A stretch of DNA of 64,000 nt from Marchantia polymorpha subsp. ruderalis (Eukaryota; Streptophyta; Marchantiopsida; Marchantiales; Marchantiaceae): assembly GCA_037833965.1 (NCBI GenBank), contig AP031356.1:25070501-25134500 (forward strand), read 5' to 3'. Below the pieces are notes generated by a model. That model saw nothing but the letters and a program-made list of their open reading frames with translations. It searched no databases and was not told where the DNA came from. This document shows, one piece after another, positions 41,465-53,800 of this stretch (its first letter is position 1; each line of letters opens with the position of its first letter). The position numbers were made by a program, and so were the translations under genes.

Positions 41465-42942
41465 CTATGGAGGAGGAACTGTCGAGGAGCCAACATTGAC
41501 GTCGAAGGTGCGAGGACGGTGAGGATCAGGGGGTGGATTTTTGGGTACAATCACAGTTAGAAGACCATCTTGACAAGCCGCTGAGATGCCATCCAAGTTG
41601 GCGTTTGCCGGTAAGTTGAATTTGCGCATGAATTTGCCAGCACTCCGCTCCACTCGAACGTACTTGATCTCGGTATCCGACGCAAAGTCGTCGCGCTTTT
41701 TCTCTCCGCTGATCTTCAGCACGCTGTCATTCTCCACTTGTACCTGCACCTTTTATTCACAGCTCAATACCCACCCTCCAAACTGTCAACGTTGATATAC
41801 ATGATCCGTCCACATCTACTGGATTTACTCAATGCAGTTGATGTGAACGACATCTTTATCAATGCAGCAGCGACTGCGCAACGCGGCGTGTCTAGTGAGT
41901 GCAGTAACCACAGAAGAATGACTGAAAAACATCAGACTACATCAAATACATCTCCAGAATTTGACAACGAAAGAGCTCTCTCTACAATCATGAAGTCAAC
42001 GACTGATGTAAACCAATAGGAGGGATCGGAAACCTTCTAGACTCGATTTGACGTTTACACCTAGATTGAATGCTTGTATATTCAAGAGACTAGATTTCCA
42101 CTCCAGTACTTCTCTAGTTTGGAATGCCTCGTTTATTCCGATGCGCATGCACTGCAAGGAGCTCATGTACATGTCAAACTTCATATCTGAAGAGAGTACA
42201 CACAGCTGCAGCCAGAAGTTCGTTGGAATGTACCAACGAGAAATCTAGATCCTGTTGCAACCTGAAACGCCATTCATGTCTCTGAGCATCATCACGCATT
42301 GCTTAGCCTAAAACACTAGGAGTTGATAATGCAGTACTCAAAAAACAGAATAGTATCATGGCATAAACTCGGTATTTGTTACTTCCTACTTTGATCCCCA
42401 ATCGTACCTGCCACAGCAGCTTTCCCTATATTTCTGACTTGAAAGTGACTCACTTTGAAACAGAGCGAAGACTTCGGTAGGTTATATAGAAAATGTGATG
42501 ATCATCCATGAAATTGTTTGTTTCCATTGGACTCACCTGAGTGGGATAGAATACTGTAAAGCACATGACTCAGACATTAGAGTTTGGAACACTTGATACT
42601 TTTATTCTTCGAGTGCTACAGTAATTAAAGCATTCACATCCAGGAGGCTCTACGGCATTTTTATACCTTGATTTCTGAATGCTTCAGCCCAGGCATGTCT
42701 GCAACAAAGACGTAGGAGTTGGGAAGCTCTTTCACGTCCACAGCTGTCGTTGCCATTGCTTCTACCGTCTGCAAAGGAAAAAGCCATATTTCACTTCTCT
42801 GCTCTCGTTTATTCGCTACCTCACAGCTGTTTGTCACTGTCAAGGGGACCAATGTTTCGACGGGTGTGGTGGATCCACTGGGGCTCGGTTTCCGTTCACG
42901 GGACTTTGGAACAGCGAAGCAATTTGGGAATCGTAAGCACAT
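41465..42942 (-). CDS. Small heat-shock protein, cytosolic class II type
   Basis: Small heat-shock proteins are ATP-independent holdases that bind unfolding proteins during heat and other stress. Exons (minus): 42942-42820, 42768-42667 and 41743-41465, giving 167 residues. The last two are secure. [64 protein letters not shown] and [21 protein letters not shown] form a complete alpha-crystallin domain with the class II hallmark Ala-Met-Ala-x-Thr before it. The tail [15 protein letters not shown] matches the class II pattern Pro-rich, then Thr-hydrophobic-x-Val. The first exon (MCLRFPNCF start, through a 51-base intron) is less sure: an AG acceptor just before its ATG leaves open a further upstream exon. 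The intron of 923 bases inside the alpha-crystallin domain is unusual, since most seed-plant class I and II genes lack introns. Confidence 0.82.
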
Positions 42943-43560
42943 GATGTGGCTGAAATTTCACTGATCAACTTTTAATTAATGATTCCGAAGGGGCTTGTAA
43001 TTTATTGTTGAATCTGAGAGTTTGATTTAATAAGTTCCAATGACTTTTCTTCATGGGCGTTGCCATATTACTCAGCTCCCACAAGCCTTCTAGATCCACA
43101 TGCTGCCGGTTAGGGATTGAGGAAGGCAACCGGGTTAGGATTCATACACGTGCACAGTCCTTGAGGCAGAAAGAGAACTTAGCGAAGCAGTTCGACAAAC
43201 ACAAAGACGATCCAGCTGCACAATTAAAACACAGAGAAAATCCTCTACGAATCTGCGACTTAAATCGCTCAGGTATGCATGGACAGCATCCCTGCACAAG
43301 CGCCAGCAATTGCACCCAACACTCAAAACATGCTGGAAATGGTCAGAAGCTGTTGAGTTTGTCTTTGATGAGCTTGAACATCTGTGATCGGGCTTGGAAG
43401 ACGATGAAATTGCTATTGAACCTATGAAAACTGTTGCGATTGTCGCATTTGAAATTTATGAAGTAGGATACTCGGCTCTGATGATGTGTAGAGAAGGGCT
43501 TCCCTACTGATAATATGAAAGGTTCAAGGAGGAAGAAAAGTGAGTTCAAGTTGTTCGAAC
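42943..43560. other. Upstream region of the heat-shock gene
   Basis: This should contain the promoter of the minus-strand heat-shock gene. I looked for canonical heat-shock elements (alternating GAA and TTC blocks) and saw only a one-mismatch TTCTAGAT site near 43087. No confident regulatory site is called. Confidence 0.4.
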
Positions 43561-44087
43561 CTTGTTCTGAGAATGGCCCCCTGACCAGCGCTTCGCTCCT
43601 GAATAAAGACCGTAGTCAAGAAATGTGATATCAGCGTATGGATCCTCTCGTTCGTTACCTTTCAAAAGTTCGTGAGCCTTGGTTTCCGATGGAACCCCGA
43701 GTTGAGACGGTGTTCCTACCGCAATATTGAAAGATGATCCACGTCTGAGAAATTGCGATTTCCTTCCGTCGACTACTTGCAATTGGGCATTGGTGCCATT
43801 TGGAGGTGGTTGCAATTCTGTTCCATTTTCAGATTGGGACTCTGTATCAGCCAGAGGTTGTGACTGTGTTTCAGCCGACGTTTGTGCTCGTGTCCCATCA
43901 CCGGTCACTGCCGTCACTGCGCTGCCGGCAACTGGAGGCGCAGCATGGAGTTGATGAACTTCTACAAACCTGTTATCCAGGTTGCGGGTATTTGTGAGCA
44001 CAACTGGCAATGGCACGCATTAATCTGGACGAATCATTTTCCACGGTCGTGTGCAACATCTCATCTAGGGTTCTGAAGTAGTAACTC
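43561..44087 (-). CDS. Candidate coding exon, unknown protein
   Basis: A long minus-strand frame is open from about 44020 to 43546. It is flanked by a possible acceptor (TTTCAG before 44087, or ATAACAG before about 43963) and a donor (AACAAG then GTTCGA) ending the exon at 43561. The product starts with a Gln/Pro/Ser/Thr-rich, probably disordered stretch. It then turns more ordered: SQFLRRGSSFNIAV, KAHELLKGNEREDPYADI and FLDYGLYSGAKRWSGG. I do not recognise the family. It could belong to the same transcript as the exons at 45391-46230, or to a separate gene. No start codon in frame is visible in this exon, so it would be internal. Confidence 0.3.
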
Positions 44088-44695
44088 CTGAAAGCAATTG
44101 CTCCGACCCAATCTTTGTTATAATCCTCTGATAGGACGATTTGCCTAAAGTCAGTTTCTTCTTCAATCCCTCAAATTGATAGGGTTTAATCCCAAGGGAC
44201 TCTTACGATGGACCGGAGAACGACGTAATAGACGCCCCAGACACAGGGAGCTAAATCTACCATTTCTATTTTTTGTAACGCGCGCATTCTTCCATAAAAC
44301 GATGATTATTAGGTCATGGCTCAAATCTAGGACGGGACAGGGATTCGCAAAGTCTTCACGTGTCAGTGATAGTAGGCCAATTCTCGAAGGGCGGGACGTC
44401 AAGGGTATAAAAAACACGAGTGTACCGTCACGCGAAGAAGGAAGGAAGTCAATCCTTTACCTGCTCCGAGAAGAAACTCTCGCTCACAGAAGGAGAAAAG
44501 AGGCAGATTAGAGAACGAGCTGGCCGGCCTTTCGCATTGACGAGCACCACTAACGGTGGCGGCGTTTAAGCTGGTGCAGATATGGAGCGAGAGGCCGATG
44601 CAGAGATAGCAAGCGAGGCGTCGAAAGGTACACGGCGAGACCGCGGGTTCGCGGCAGAGCAACGTTGGAAGGGGTACGAGGAGGAGGTGGGAAGC

Positions 44696-44746
44696 AAGGA
44701 AGGAAGGAAGGAAGGAAAGAAGGATGGAAGGAAAGAAGGAAGGAAG
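44696..44746. repeat. (GGAA)n-like microsatellite
   Basis: About 12 imperfect tetranucleotide units of GGAA/GAAA/GGAT in 51 bases. It explains the Lys/Gly/Arg-rich open frame read through it. Confidence 0.9.
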
Positions 44747-44805
44747 CAGTGGGACTGTGCTCGGAAGCAGGGGCTGGCCGGACGTGGCAGTTAAAGCTAC
44801 GGGAT

Positions 44806-44829
44806 CTCTGTCTGTCTGTCCGTCCGTCC
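44806..44829. repeat. (GTCT)n/(GTCC)n microsatellite
   Basis: Six tetranucleotide units shift from TCTG to TCCG type. This is a simple repeat. Confidence 0.85.
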
Positions 44830-45390
44830 TTCGCAGAAACAGAGAGATTGACTTGAAGTGCGAGCCCATGCATGCACATGCATGGGAACGCGAACGCGAA
44901 TGATTCCGTCGATCACATACATACATACCGAGAAGGGCAGCATGATGGAAACTACGATACAGGACTCGGGAAGTGACCTCCGGTCATCATTCGCCGAAGT
45001 CACGTGGCACTCCAAGGTACCCGCTCTGTGCTGAATTGAAGTTCGCTATGGAAATGTTGTGTACACCCGGCTAGAAATACCGTCGGAACCGGTCACCATA
45101 CTCAACTCTCTCGACGACGACGAACCGGTGAGGCGTCTGATAGAAAAGTACTGATAGAAAAGAACGCGTTCACACTGGTGAACTTCGAGGCTCGATGCTG
45201 AGGAGAAGTGTCTTCTTATGGCTCGTAGTGGCCTTGACGTAAGGACTTCGTTAGTGTTCGGACGAAGGGCTCGAGTGTCAAATGAACAAATGTGAACGAG
45301 AAATTGTTTCACACTCGAACTGGTCGAATTACATTCTGCGCAGAGGACGGTAGTACTGGAAGATTTTAAGAAATGGGGAGTGAAATTCAC

Positions 45391-46230
45391 CTGGGACTTG
45401 ATAGCTTCGATCTCCACTTCGAGGTACCTGTGATAGGGAAGCCCCAGTGCAGGCCACTGTTGCTGTTGACGAGAGTTCTCCTGTCGATGAAGAGGCTATC
45501 CCAGAACCACTCCTTGCTGTTGAGGAACCAGCCTTTGATTGTGATTGTAGGCGGTTCAGGTACAGGGACTGTCCACTTTCCACTGCACGCATTCCTGTTT
45601 ACACCATGGCAGTCGTTTCCTGGTGGACATTGCAAATTGCCCGGCCACTTCGTTCGTGCGTGGCGATCGCTTCCTACGCTGGCGAGCTGCCACACTTGCC
45701 CTCTCCTACCCCCTGGTCCTTGCATCTCTCCCTGTCTCCCAGTCGTAATGGATTGTCAGAATTGACATGTAGCTTAGCTTCGAAGTGACTTATCGCCGTC
45801 AGTTGTAGACTGCAAAAATCTCCAAAGTTCTTCCTTCCATCCGGAGAATTGCTCCCCTCAGTAGCAGTGAAGATGGAGATCAACATCTGACTCGGATAAT
45901 TTCTTCATGTGCACAACACAACAATCACAACCGATTCCTGCTTCTTCGAATTCTAATGCCCACGGATTTCCGATCGTTGTCAGCCGTCGGTGATATAAAA
46001 AGATGTAGTTTGGTGTTTTGCCTCACCGAGATGCCTGAACCCTGGCAGCAAGCTTTCCCAAGACGACTAATCCATGGAAAATCTTCACTACGAGCTGCCG
46101 TGCAGTGCTCCAAACCTCAAACTCAATCGGTCGGACAGGAAGGGAGAAACACTTGTGCATTTGTCTGATCTCCTCTCGAACTCTGGCCTCTTTTGAGCCC
46201 CAAGCAGGATATGGAAAATCGTGGTCTTCC
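45391..46230 (-). CDS. Candidate multi-exon gene fragment, unknown protein
   Basis: Two coding-like minus-strand exons have good splice signals. Exon 46230-46027 follows a CTGAAG acceptor and ends at GTGAGG. It encodes DHDFPYPAWGSKEARVREE, then a segment with SLPVRPIEFEVWSTARQLV and a hydrophobic stretch (VVKIFHGLVVLGKLAA) that may be membrane-embedded. Exon 45495-45391 follows a GGATAG acceptor and ends at GTGAAT. It encodes 35 residues including RQQQQWPALGLPYHRYLEV and EIEAIKSQ. One or more linking exons are probably missing between them; GEQFSGWKEELWRFLQS near 45840 is a possible one. I do not recognise the family. Alternative frames here are also open, so the model is tentative. Confidence 0.3.
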
Positions 46231-47188
46231 CTTCAGCAATGTTAGCAGCTAACCAAGTAGCTTCCCTGTGAGTGCATCGTCCCTGAGCAGTTACGAAAGA
46301 GTAGGAACGAAAATTAGCACCAGAATCGAAGTTCCGTTATTGACTACATACACGTCACTCCCAGTGCAGAAAATTGATGCCTTTACCGCTGTTTCATTCA
46401 TGGCCTGTACATCTGCCAGCCACGCCAGACTCTTCGGTTTGCACAACATGTTATCGGTTGCCCTGCTACTACTCGCTAGGATCGTTCTCTCCGCATTGAT
46501 AGTTCTTCTGTGCATGATCTATGGCTACATGGTGGCGCTGTTGATCGGGAGAGTGTTTCTCCCGCCGTTCTGAGAGCTCTGAAATTTGCACAGGCTAAAG
46601 CAGTGAGAAGTAGAATTGTAGTATATCAAGACTGTGCGTGTATTTATCCTGGAAGCGCCGTCGATTGCTCAGATCACTGACGCTCTTGAGCAGTAGAAGA
46701 CAGTCGTGACGACTTTCCACAGTCACGCGTGCGGATTTCGTATTTTTTCAGTTGTACGAGATGAGAAGCTTTTCATGGATATTCGAGGTCAGACAAAATT
46801 CTCTTTTGATTCTTGCGATGCACGAGCAATGACACATGCAGAATTGCCTGAAATTGAGCTGCAATGCCCTTCAATATTTGTGACAGACAATGTGAGGCAG
46901 CAAACTCGAGCGAAAGAACAGAACGTCAGGGGGGCAAAATAATTGATCCATCGCAGTGCGAATCCGAGAAGTTAATGTTCTCGCCCTGCACGATAAATTT
47001 GGAGCAAGAGCGCGAGTGATGGATGCTACGAAGAACATATGTGTTTGACCATGTGTAAACCACATCATCCATCACTCGAAGGTTTTGTTCCCGATGCTGT
47101 GAGGTGTGCAATTTCATAACATGGTGATGAAGACTGAGCAGGCACAGGATTTACAAAACAGATGAGTAAAACCCGTGGGGAGAACGTG
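46231..47188. other. No clear gene
   Basis: A 101-codon plus-strand frame at 46268-46573 ends in a hydrophobic stretch but has no recognisable motif or supporting splice context. The opposite strand is also open, with a possible donor (ACAGCG then GTAAAGG) that could end an upstream exon of the minus-strand candidate gene. Nothing firm is called. Confidence 0.4.
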
Positions 47189-47581
47189 TCAGAGAGTGCT
47201 ACGGTGTGAAGATCTAGGGTTAGCCTGGAACCTATGACCAATGTTCGCTTTTCTGGAAAATTTAGTCGTATGATGATGAGAAATCATGAGCTCCGGGGGA
47301 AGAGGAAGGAGAAGACGCGAGAAGACATATTTCCGCTCTCGAGAAAAGGTCCGTCCTGGTAGAGTATGAAAACATAAGTTCTTTGAAATGATACGGAAAC
47401 CAACAACAAGTGCGAGGCCACAGGCGGTTACGATTTCATATGAAGAGAATTCTGAACCGTGCGTGTGAATTCGGGAGAACATCCCTCCTCGGCGTTGGGC
47501 TTTGTCGCTGGTCATTTCCGCAGTGGGTGCGATACACAATTTTGGGAACCTAAACCGTGATTCATTCCTTGAACTCAACAC
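47189..47581 (-). CDS. Possible small membrane protein ORF
   Basis: A 130-codon minus-strand frame starts at 47581 or at an internal ATG at 47515. From the internal start the product begins MTSDKAQRRGGMFSRIHTHG and is followed by a hydrophobic segment, YEIVTACGLALVVGF, that could span a membrane. The remainder is basic and Ser/His-rich and may be intron sequence: a GT (GTATCA) directly follows the hydrophobic segment. Its start is only about 100-200 bases from the first exon of the plus-strand PH/WW gene, a head-to-head arrangement. I do not recognise a family, and chance is a real alternative. Confidence 0.25.
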   Translation of the reverse strand: MLSSRNESRFRFPKLCIAPTAEMTSDKAQRRGGMFSRIHTHGSEFSSYEIVTACGLALVVGFRIISKNLCFHTLPGRTFSRERKYVFSRLLLPLPPELMISHHHTTKFSRKANIGHRFQANPRSSHRSTL

Positions 47582-47809
47582 TTGGACGTAAATTGTGAGC
47601 TTGCCTTACTGCGAGACCTTGGGTGACTCGAGAATTGGCGGGAATTATCAAATCTCGTCGGCAAGATGGTGAGTGCCAATTTTCTTCACGCCCTTCTCTC
47701 CACATTGGTCTTCACCTTCACTTTACACCGTCACTCCTCTGTCGTTTCTTCATAAGTATTTCTTTACCCATCCCCCGTAGTAAGGCTCTGGACATCAGAC
47801 GTATCCACA

Positions 47810-47821
47810 ATGGGCATTTGA
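47810..47821 (+). promoter_or_regulatory. Minimal upstream ORF overlapping the main start
   Basis: The first ATG after the predicted 5' UTR acceptor (CCCGTAG ending at 47780) opens a three-codon frame, Met-Gly-Ile-stop. Its TGA overlaps the ATG of the main frame in the sequence TGATG. Ribosomes would have to leak past it or reinitiate. Whether it matters depends on the true transcript start. Confidence 0.45.
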
Positions 47822-50800
47822 TGTCATCGAAAGTCGGTTATCAAGTCAAAATCCGACCTGTTGGTGAAACTGTGAGTACACGAATGCTGCCTCACACAAT
47901 CTACAGAGTGTGTACGAGTTCTTGCTTTCTGCCACGGATTTTCACCTGAATCACGATTCGTAACATGTCACTTGGGAAGCAACCAAATACGAGCTTCGGT
48001 TGCCACCCTTAGTGTGTTTCGTCACTCAAATCCTTATCATATAGCTGGCAGGCACGTCAGTGTCTCTCACTGTATTCTGTGAGTCGTTCGTAAATTCTGA
48101 CCTGCCACTGATCTAAACTCCCTGCAACATCTGCTTGCCTGTGATATAGATGAATGGACAGCTCCCCCGATTGAGCTACTCCCAACTGTTTTCTTTCCAG
48201 GTTGCTCACAATCTTGTGGCTGCCCAGCAAGCGGGTGAAAGATACCATGTAAACATAAGCGCTTTCAAAGACCTTCTCAAGGTAATCTTGTGTCGTAAGA
48301 AAGCATCTTTGCATAGCACTAAGTCTGTTGCACGTCACGTACGATCCCCTATATTCAATCGGCATGAAGTTGTAGAAACGTTGAAACACCAATGAGTCTT
48401 TTCAGTGCCACACAGCTCGTATCCATCGCCTGCTCAAATCCGCTTTTCGGATGTTAATATCTTTCCAACTTTTGACTCTTGTCTACGGAATTCTTTGAAA
48501 ACCAAGTTTTTCTGCCAAATTGAGGAACATTGTCAGGTAGGTACTAAACTTCAGTATGAACTTTGTTCACAAATACACGCTCACGGAGTATACTTCATTC
48601 TGCAGTCCGATGAATTACCATGAGTATGAGTTCGTTGCTTGCATGAAATCACAAATGCCAGTACGGTGAAGTCTAGATTGATGACTAGGTTATTCTTACC
48701 AGCACTGCCCGCTTGTAATAAGATCGGTAAGATGCATCAAATACACGGCTGCCATTGGAGCTTTGTTACGTTTATAAGCTACAACAGTTACAGAGACGAA
48801 CTGACTCTCCAACCCATCTATGAAATCAGCATGTTTGATGTGTTGAAGTGTTTTGTTTTAAGATACTTAAGATAGATGTAGATCTTGGTGGTTCAGTGCA
48901 GAAAGGCGAGTGGAATAGGTCCATTTTGGAAGTTGACTTCACCAATGGCATGATTTTCTTGCAAGATAAAGATAAAATTATAGCGGTGAGGAACCTTTTT
49001 CCACGTATACACGAGATGTAGTTTAGAAATCACCTCAATCGCAGTAGTCAAATATTCCTGTTAAACACTGAACTAAGTGCGACAATGCTAATCGAATTCG
49101 TCTCCGTTCATACATTGTTCGCATCGTGCGCTTTCAAAGAAAGACTCTTGTGCTTGTTTATGTTAATGTAACGACAAATTAACAAAACTTTTGAATGGGC
49201 TGAAAGGAGTCCTCAACTTCAGAAACGAAGTCTAAAGCCTTTTTGAAAAGTAACCATGGCTAAATTATTGCTCGAGCAGGCTCAACCTTTCTCTGACTTC
49301 AAGAAGTTCGTTGTTTCTGGAGAGGAGTTTGAGGATAATCTTGTGTCCATACGATTCACGTGAGTCCTCGGTCTCTGATGTATTATTCCCACTCTGTGAA
49401 TGGAGTTTCATGCCCTTGTGACTATAAGTAACTCTATTTTTCCTAAGACCACCTAGAGCTTCAATTATTCTTATCTTCTCTGACAGCCTTTCCTGATCGT
49501 GGAGACTATTGAGGAATTGTATTCTACAGCTGTGTAGGTTACTGTATCCATTACCGATGTTGTTGTTTAAAATGTTTTCTTGCGACCAGCGTTAGATGCC
49601 CTCGTATTCGAGTAGAAGTTTGCAGTTTCTTCAATACAAATTGTAAGCCTTTTTTGTCAGGATCTGGTCCACGGTCAGGATGTATTTCAAATGGTCTCAG
49701 TGATAGTTACAGAACTAAAACGTCATCGACGCCTACACCACAAACCGATTTTTGAGTTTCTTTGAAAAAAATCTGAAGATTTGATGTAAAAGGTTGTAAG
49801 TTATCTTACCACAGATAAAGAACTCATTGTTACCTCTGAGTCAAGCTTGCATTCAGGAAAATGTCTAATTATCGATTTCTAGGACCGCCCAGACTGGGCT
49901 CATAACATATGATATTTATCCTATATTTTGAGCGAAACCCAGTTACGATTTTAAGAGCCGCACCGTCTTTGCAGCTGGGTTTTACTTGTCACAAACTGAT
50001 GAGTTCGTAGTACATGTTGTACGATGTTAATTATTGATTTCAAAACGTGCATAAACTAGTCACTAAACACCCCAGTAAAACACTGATGCGTCCGCTTGGT
50101 CATCTTCCAACTTAACAATTTCTGTTGACTGTTACAGTGGACAGCAGTGGCAAATAATGACTCAAAATTCTGCTGAGAAGGCTTGTCTTTTGCACCTTCT
50201 CCAGGTGGGAAACGATTGTAAGTAAGATAGGACATATTTCAAATGCTTGAGCAACACAAAGAATGAAAACGACCAGATCAGATTAACGAGTCTATTGAGC
50301 ATCTTTACCTCAGTTACTTGTAGAACATCAACCTAAGAGCTTCGTTCATGACGATGATAAAGAAACCAAATTGCCAGATTTTGTGGATTTTTCAGTGCGT
50401 CTCAAAGGATACATCAGCTGAAGAGGCCCTCACATCAGCCAATCCTGGAACATTGGGTCTGGTGGGAACCTCGTCCAATCTATGTGTATCAGTTTTCAAG
50501 TACATAATGAAATATGCACATGTGGGAAGAGTAGGGAAATCAGACAAAAAGAGCAAACTGGGAGGTAAGCAATGTGAACTGCAGCGATCATGTATTCTAG
50601 TCATCGGATCATTGTGATTGTCATAGGGCTTAATCCGAAGCTCCTGTATGAAGCAACAGACTTATCTGCTAGGTAGGCGCTAGTTCTCAGTCCATGTGGG
50701 CTGAAGGACTGCAAGAATTAGGCAAACCATGATATTTAAGCAAAGGTTTTTGATAGGTCAAGATATCTGGAGAGGACTTTTCTGTTTACTTTGTTAGATT

Positions 50801-53800
50801 TGCAACTTTCTTGTTCTAAGAACCTCACTGGAAAACTACCTTCTTATGTCTTTAATGCAGAACAAAAGCGTTCTTAGAGCAGGCATCTTGATCCGCAAGG
50901 CGAGAACCCAGTTTAAAAAGGATGAACGCTACTGTGTACTTGTTCCCGGAAAGCTTTTCATGTTCAAGGTTACAAACCACTTTCGGAAATAAAATACCAG
51001 TTGATGTACCAACACGTTGTACATGTATTTGGCGCTTTCTACTTGAATCTGGATTATAAGTTATTAGTCGTGTTCAAGCTGCGAGTGCATTTTACGGTGA
51101 TGTACGATAAATAAAACATCAACTCTACTTCAGTCTGTACAATCTGGAGTTGCTACAGTGTAGAGATTCTCTGAACATGGCTCAACACCATGCTTGGAAG
51201 AATTGGTGGCTCACATCTGCAGCGTTGTCTTTCTCTCTCACATGTTCTTTGTTCTCTGCATTCTTCGCCATGTCGTGTTTGGGTCGTGTTCTGGTACCTA
51301 GTTATGTCCTAATGGACATGAATATCAATCAAGATCTGGATCTTATTTGTTCTTCTAGTTGAGCTTATTACTATTGTTTTCAGATGTGTGTGCTGTATGA
51401 CGGCTCTGAGCAGTGAACCAGATGGCTTTTAAATATACCCGGGATCTATACTTACCCTTCTGGTTCTTGATTGCAGAATCCTAACCTTCCCGGTCAGCAT
51501 GTACGATATGTCACTTCTCTTATGGGAGCAAGTGTTCGAGTGAGTCCATCGCTCCCCGTTGGTGGCTCTTTCAAATCCGAATGTGTTGTGTGAATATAAT
51601 GCTCGTCTTCGTATTATATGCACAGTAATGGCACTCAGAAAACTAATGATAAATGAACCCTCTTTTCGACTTCGTTCCTCGGGACTAACCACATTGAGAG
51701 TTGTGAAACGATTATCGTTCTACATAACGGCAAAGCACAAGTCATTGAATGTCATGAATTAATTTGAGCTGTAGGCAACTAATTAAGTCTATAATCAGTT
51801 GGGTGAGGTAGACAAGCAACATCGGACGCGTGCTGAACATATATTTCGGGTGATACTTTTGTCCACATTATTCAGATATTTCTTTAGCAAGTTATTAGAT
51901 GCCTAGAGTGCTCGAGCAGATACAGTAATTAAAGTTTACTGTCAGTATGAAATGTATATGCTCATGCAAACAGATGCTGCGAGGACTTGAGTTTGAGCTC
52001 TTGGTCCCTGGAACGAAGACTCTCAGCTTCATCCCGGAGAATGTGGTACATGGTCTCATAAGAAGGGGATTTGAAATTGAAATTGTTTTGGAAACTTGTT
52101 GAAAGCTAGATGTGCCTACTTTTTAGGCATCGAAGTCTTTCCATAGTTCTATTCGTATGACAAACGTAGCTTTTTCTGGGACAAGACTTCAGCCAGAAGT
52201 TGGAGCTTGGGTTTCATCTGATCAGAGATTGGTAATTGAGAGATTCTGGACACTACTACAATCTATTAGATCCTCTTATAAAACTTTCTTTCAAGACGAT
52301 CATAAGCTTTTGCAGGACTATGTACTTTCAAGAATTTCCACCAAAAGCACTTTTTCATTGTAGGATATGCACTTACTGCAAACAAGGTTCACAAGTCATT
52401 TTCCACTCTCAGAAGGCATAATATCAATGTGTCAGAGATGAATGAACAAGTCTGTCTTGTTTTGTCTAATTCGTCCTATCTGACTTGCAAGTGTCGTCCT
52501 ATTTTTAACATGTGCCTCAATATGCTTGCAGTCGAACAGACAGTCAAGAGTATCTAGTTGTATAAACCCCACATTAGACAAGGTCCTACACCGAACACAT
52601 ATATCTATGGAACACGGTATGAACTCTGCAGGAAGAAGCAACGGGATGGATGGGAGCTTTGGAAAGGTCAGTGGAGATAGCACAGCAACTGTTAGCGGGT
52701 CAACCTTACGAACAGCCTGATCAAAATGCTTCCAACATGTATCCGGGCATGAATCCAGGCATGAATGCAGGCATGATGCCAGGAATGTCAGGCGGCGGTG
52801 GAGGCTTTATACAGAGTTCTAATCAAAACTTTGGTGCTTACACCAATCCACAGGATTCCAGAAACCTGCAACAACGCATTATGGGAGGTATGGGCGGTGG
52901 GTTTTATCAAAGTTCCAGTCAAGGCAAACCCCTTCTTGGTGTTACCACCCACGTGAGCAATTCGACCCCATTTGGTGTAACTGCGCCATATACAGGAAAT
53001 TTTCAGGCTGCTATGGGTCAGGGGGGTGGAAACTTTCAAAACTCCAATAACCAGCCTCAAGGTAATGTGGGTTTTCAGAGGTCTCCAGGGATGCTTCAGC
53101 AACTCGGACCATCCACGAGTATGCAAGGGCAAGGTGGGGTCATGGGCCAGAACATTGCAGGACCAAGTACTTCGTACAACCAGCCTCAGGGAAATTTTAA
53201 TGTTCAAACTGCTTACAATACTGGAATGACACAAGGAGCCGGTCAGGGACTCCAGCAAGGTTGGAGTCAAGGTCAGCAGGTTAGTCACACCCTGTAGCAA
53301 CTAACTTGACCATTTTATCATATTCCTTACCAATGCAAGTGATGAAAGAAGACCATATCACCACTACATATGCGAATCTGAATCGAATATTTCTTGATCG
53401 CTTTCTTCAGAAGCATGTATCCTATCCACAACGAACATTTCATACTGCTCGTCACCAAGATCTTAGCTTTATTCTTGAAGCCACTTACATGATTTTCTTG
53501 AGCATGGTCGTTTCTATGTACTTCTCTTGTTGTAAATATTTTTCTGTTGCCTCATCTTCACTTCTCGGTCTGGTGTGTAGAATCAAAATGTTCCACCTGG
53601 TGAAACTGGGGTGAGAATGATTCGAAGAGCTACCCAGACATTGAGAGAATTCAACAACAACATGGATCAGTTTCTGGCAACACCCTCAAGTCCTGGTTAC
53701 AGCGGTGCAGCGCCACAATCACAGAACTCTGGATATGGTGGGGCTTCTCCCCAAGCACAAGGTCCTGGGTATGGTAGGGGAGCTCCTCAAACACAGTTTC

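Larger units (their letters stand above)
44088..45390. other. GC-rich stretch with simple repeats, no clear gene
   Basis: Many overlapping open frames on both strands reflect high GC and simple repeats rather than coding. A (GGAA)n-type tract at 44696-44746 and a (GTCT/GTCC)n tract at 44806-44829 dominate. If the flanking minus-strand exons belong to one gene, this would be its intron. Confidence 0.45.

Noticed and set aside
43084-43096. Heat-shock element near the small heat-shock gene
   Set aside because: Only a single TTCTAGAT with one mismatch; a functional element needs at least three alternating blocks.
44399-44926. 175-codon minus-strand frame
   Set aside because: Much of it translates the (GGAA)n and (GTCT)n microsatellites, and its Ser/Pro/Leu composition reflects that.
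52130-52360. Possible extra exon of the PH/WW gene after a TTTTTAG acceptor near 52125
   Set aside because: Exon 52045 joins 52632 in phase and gives a continuous PH domain; adding this segment breaks the domain.
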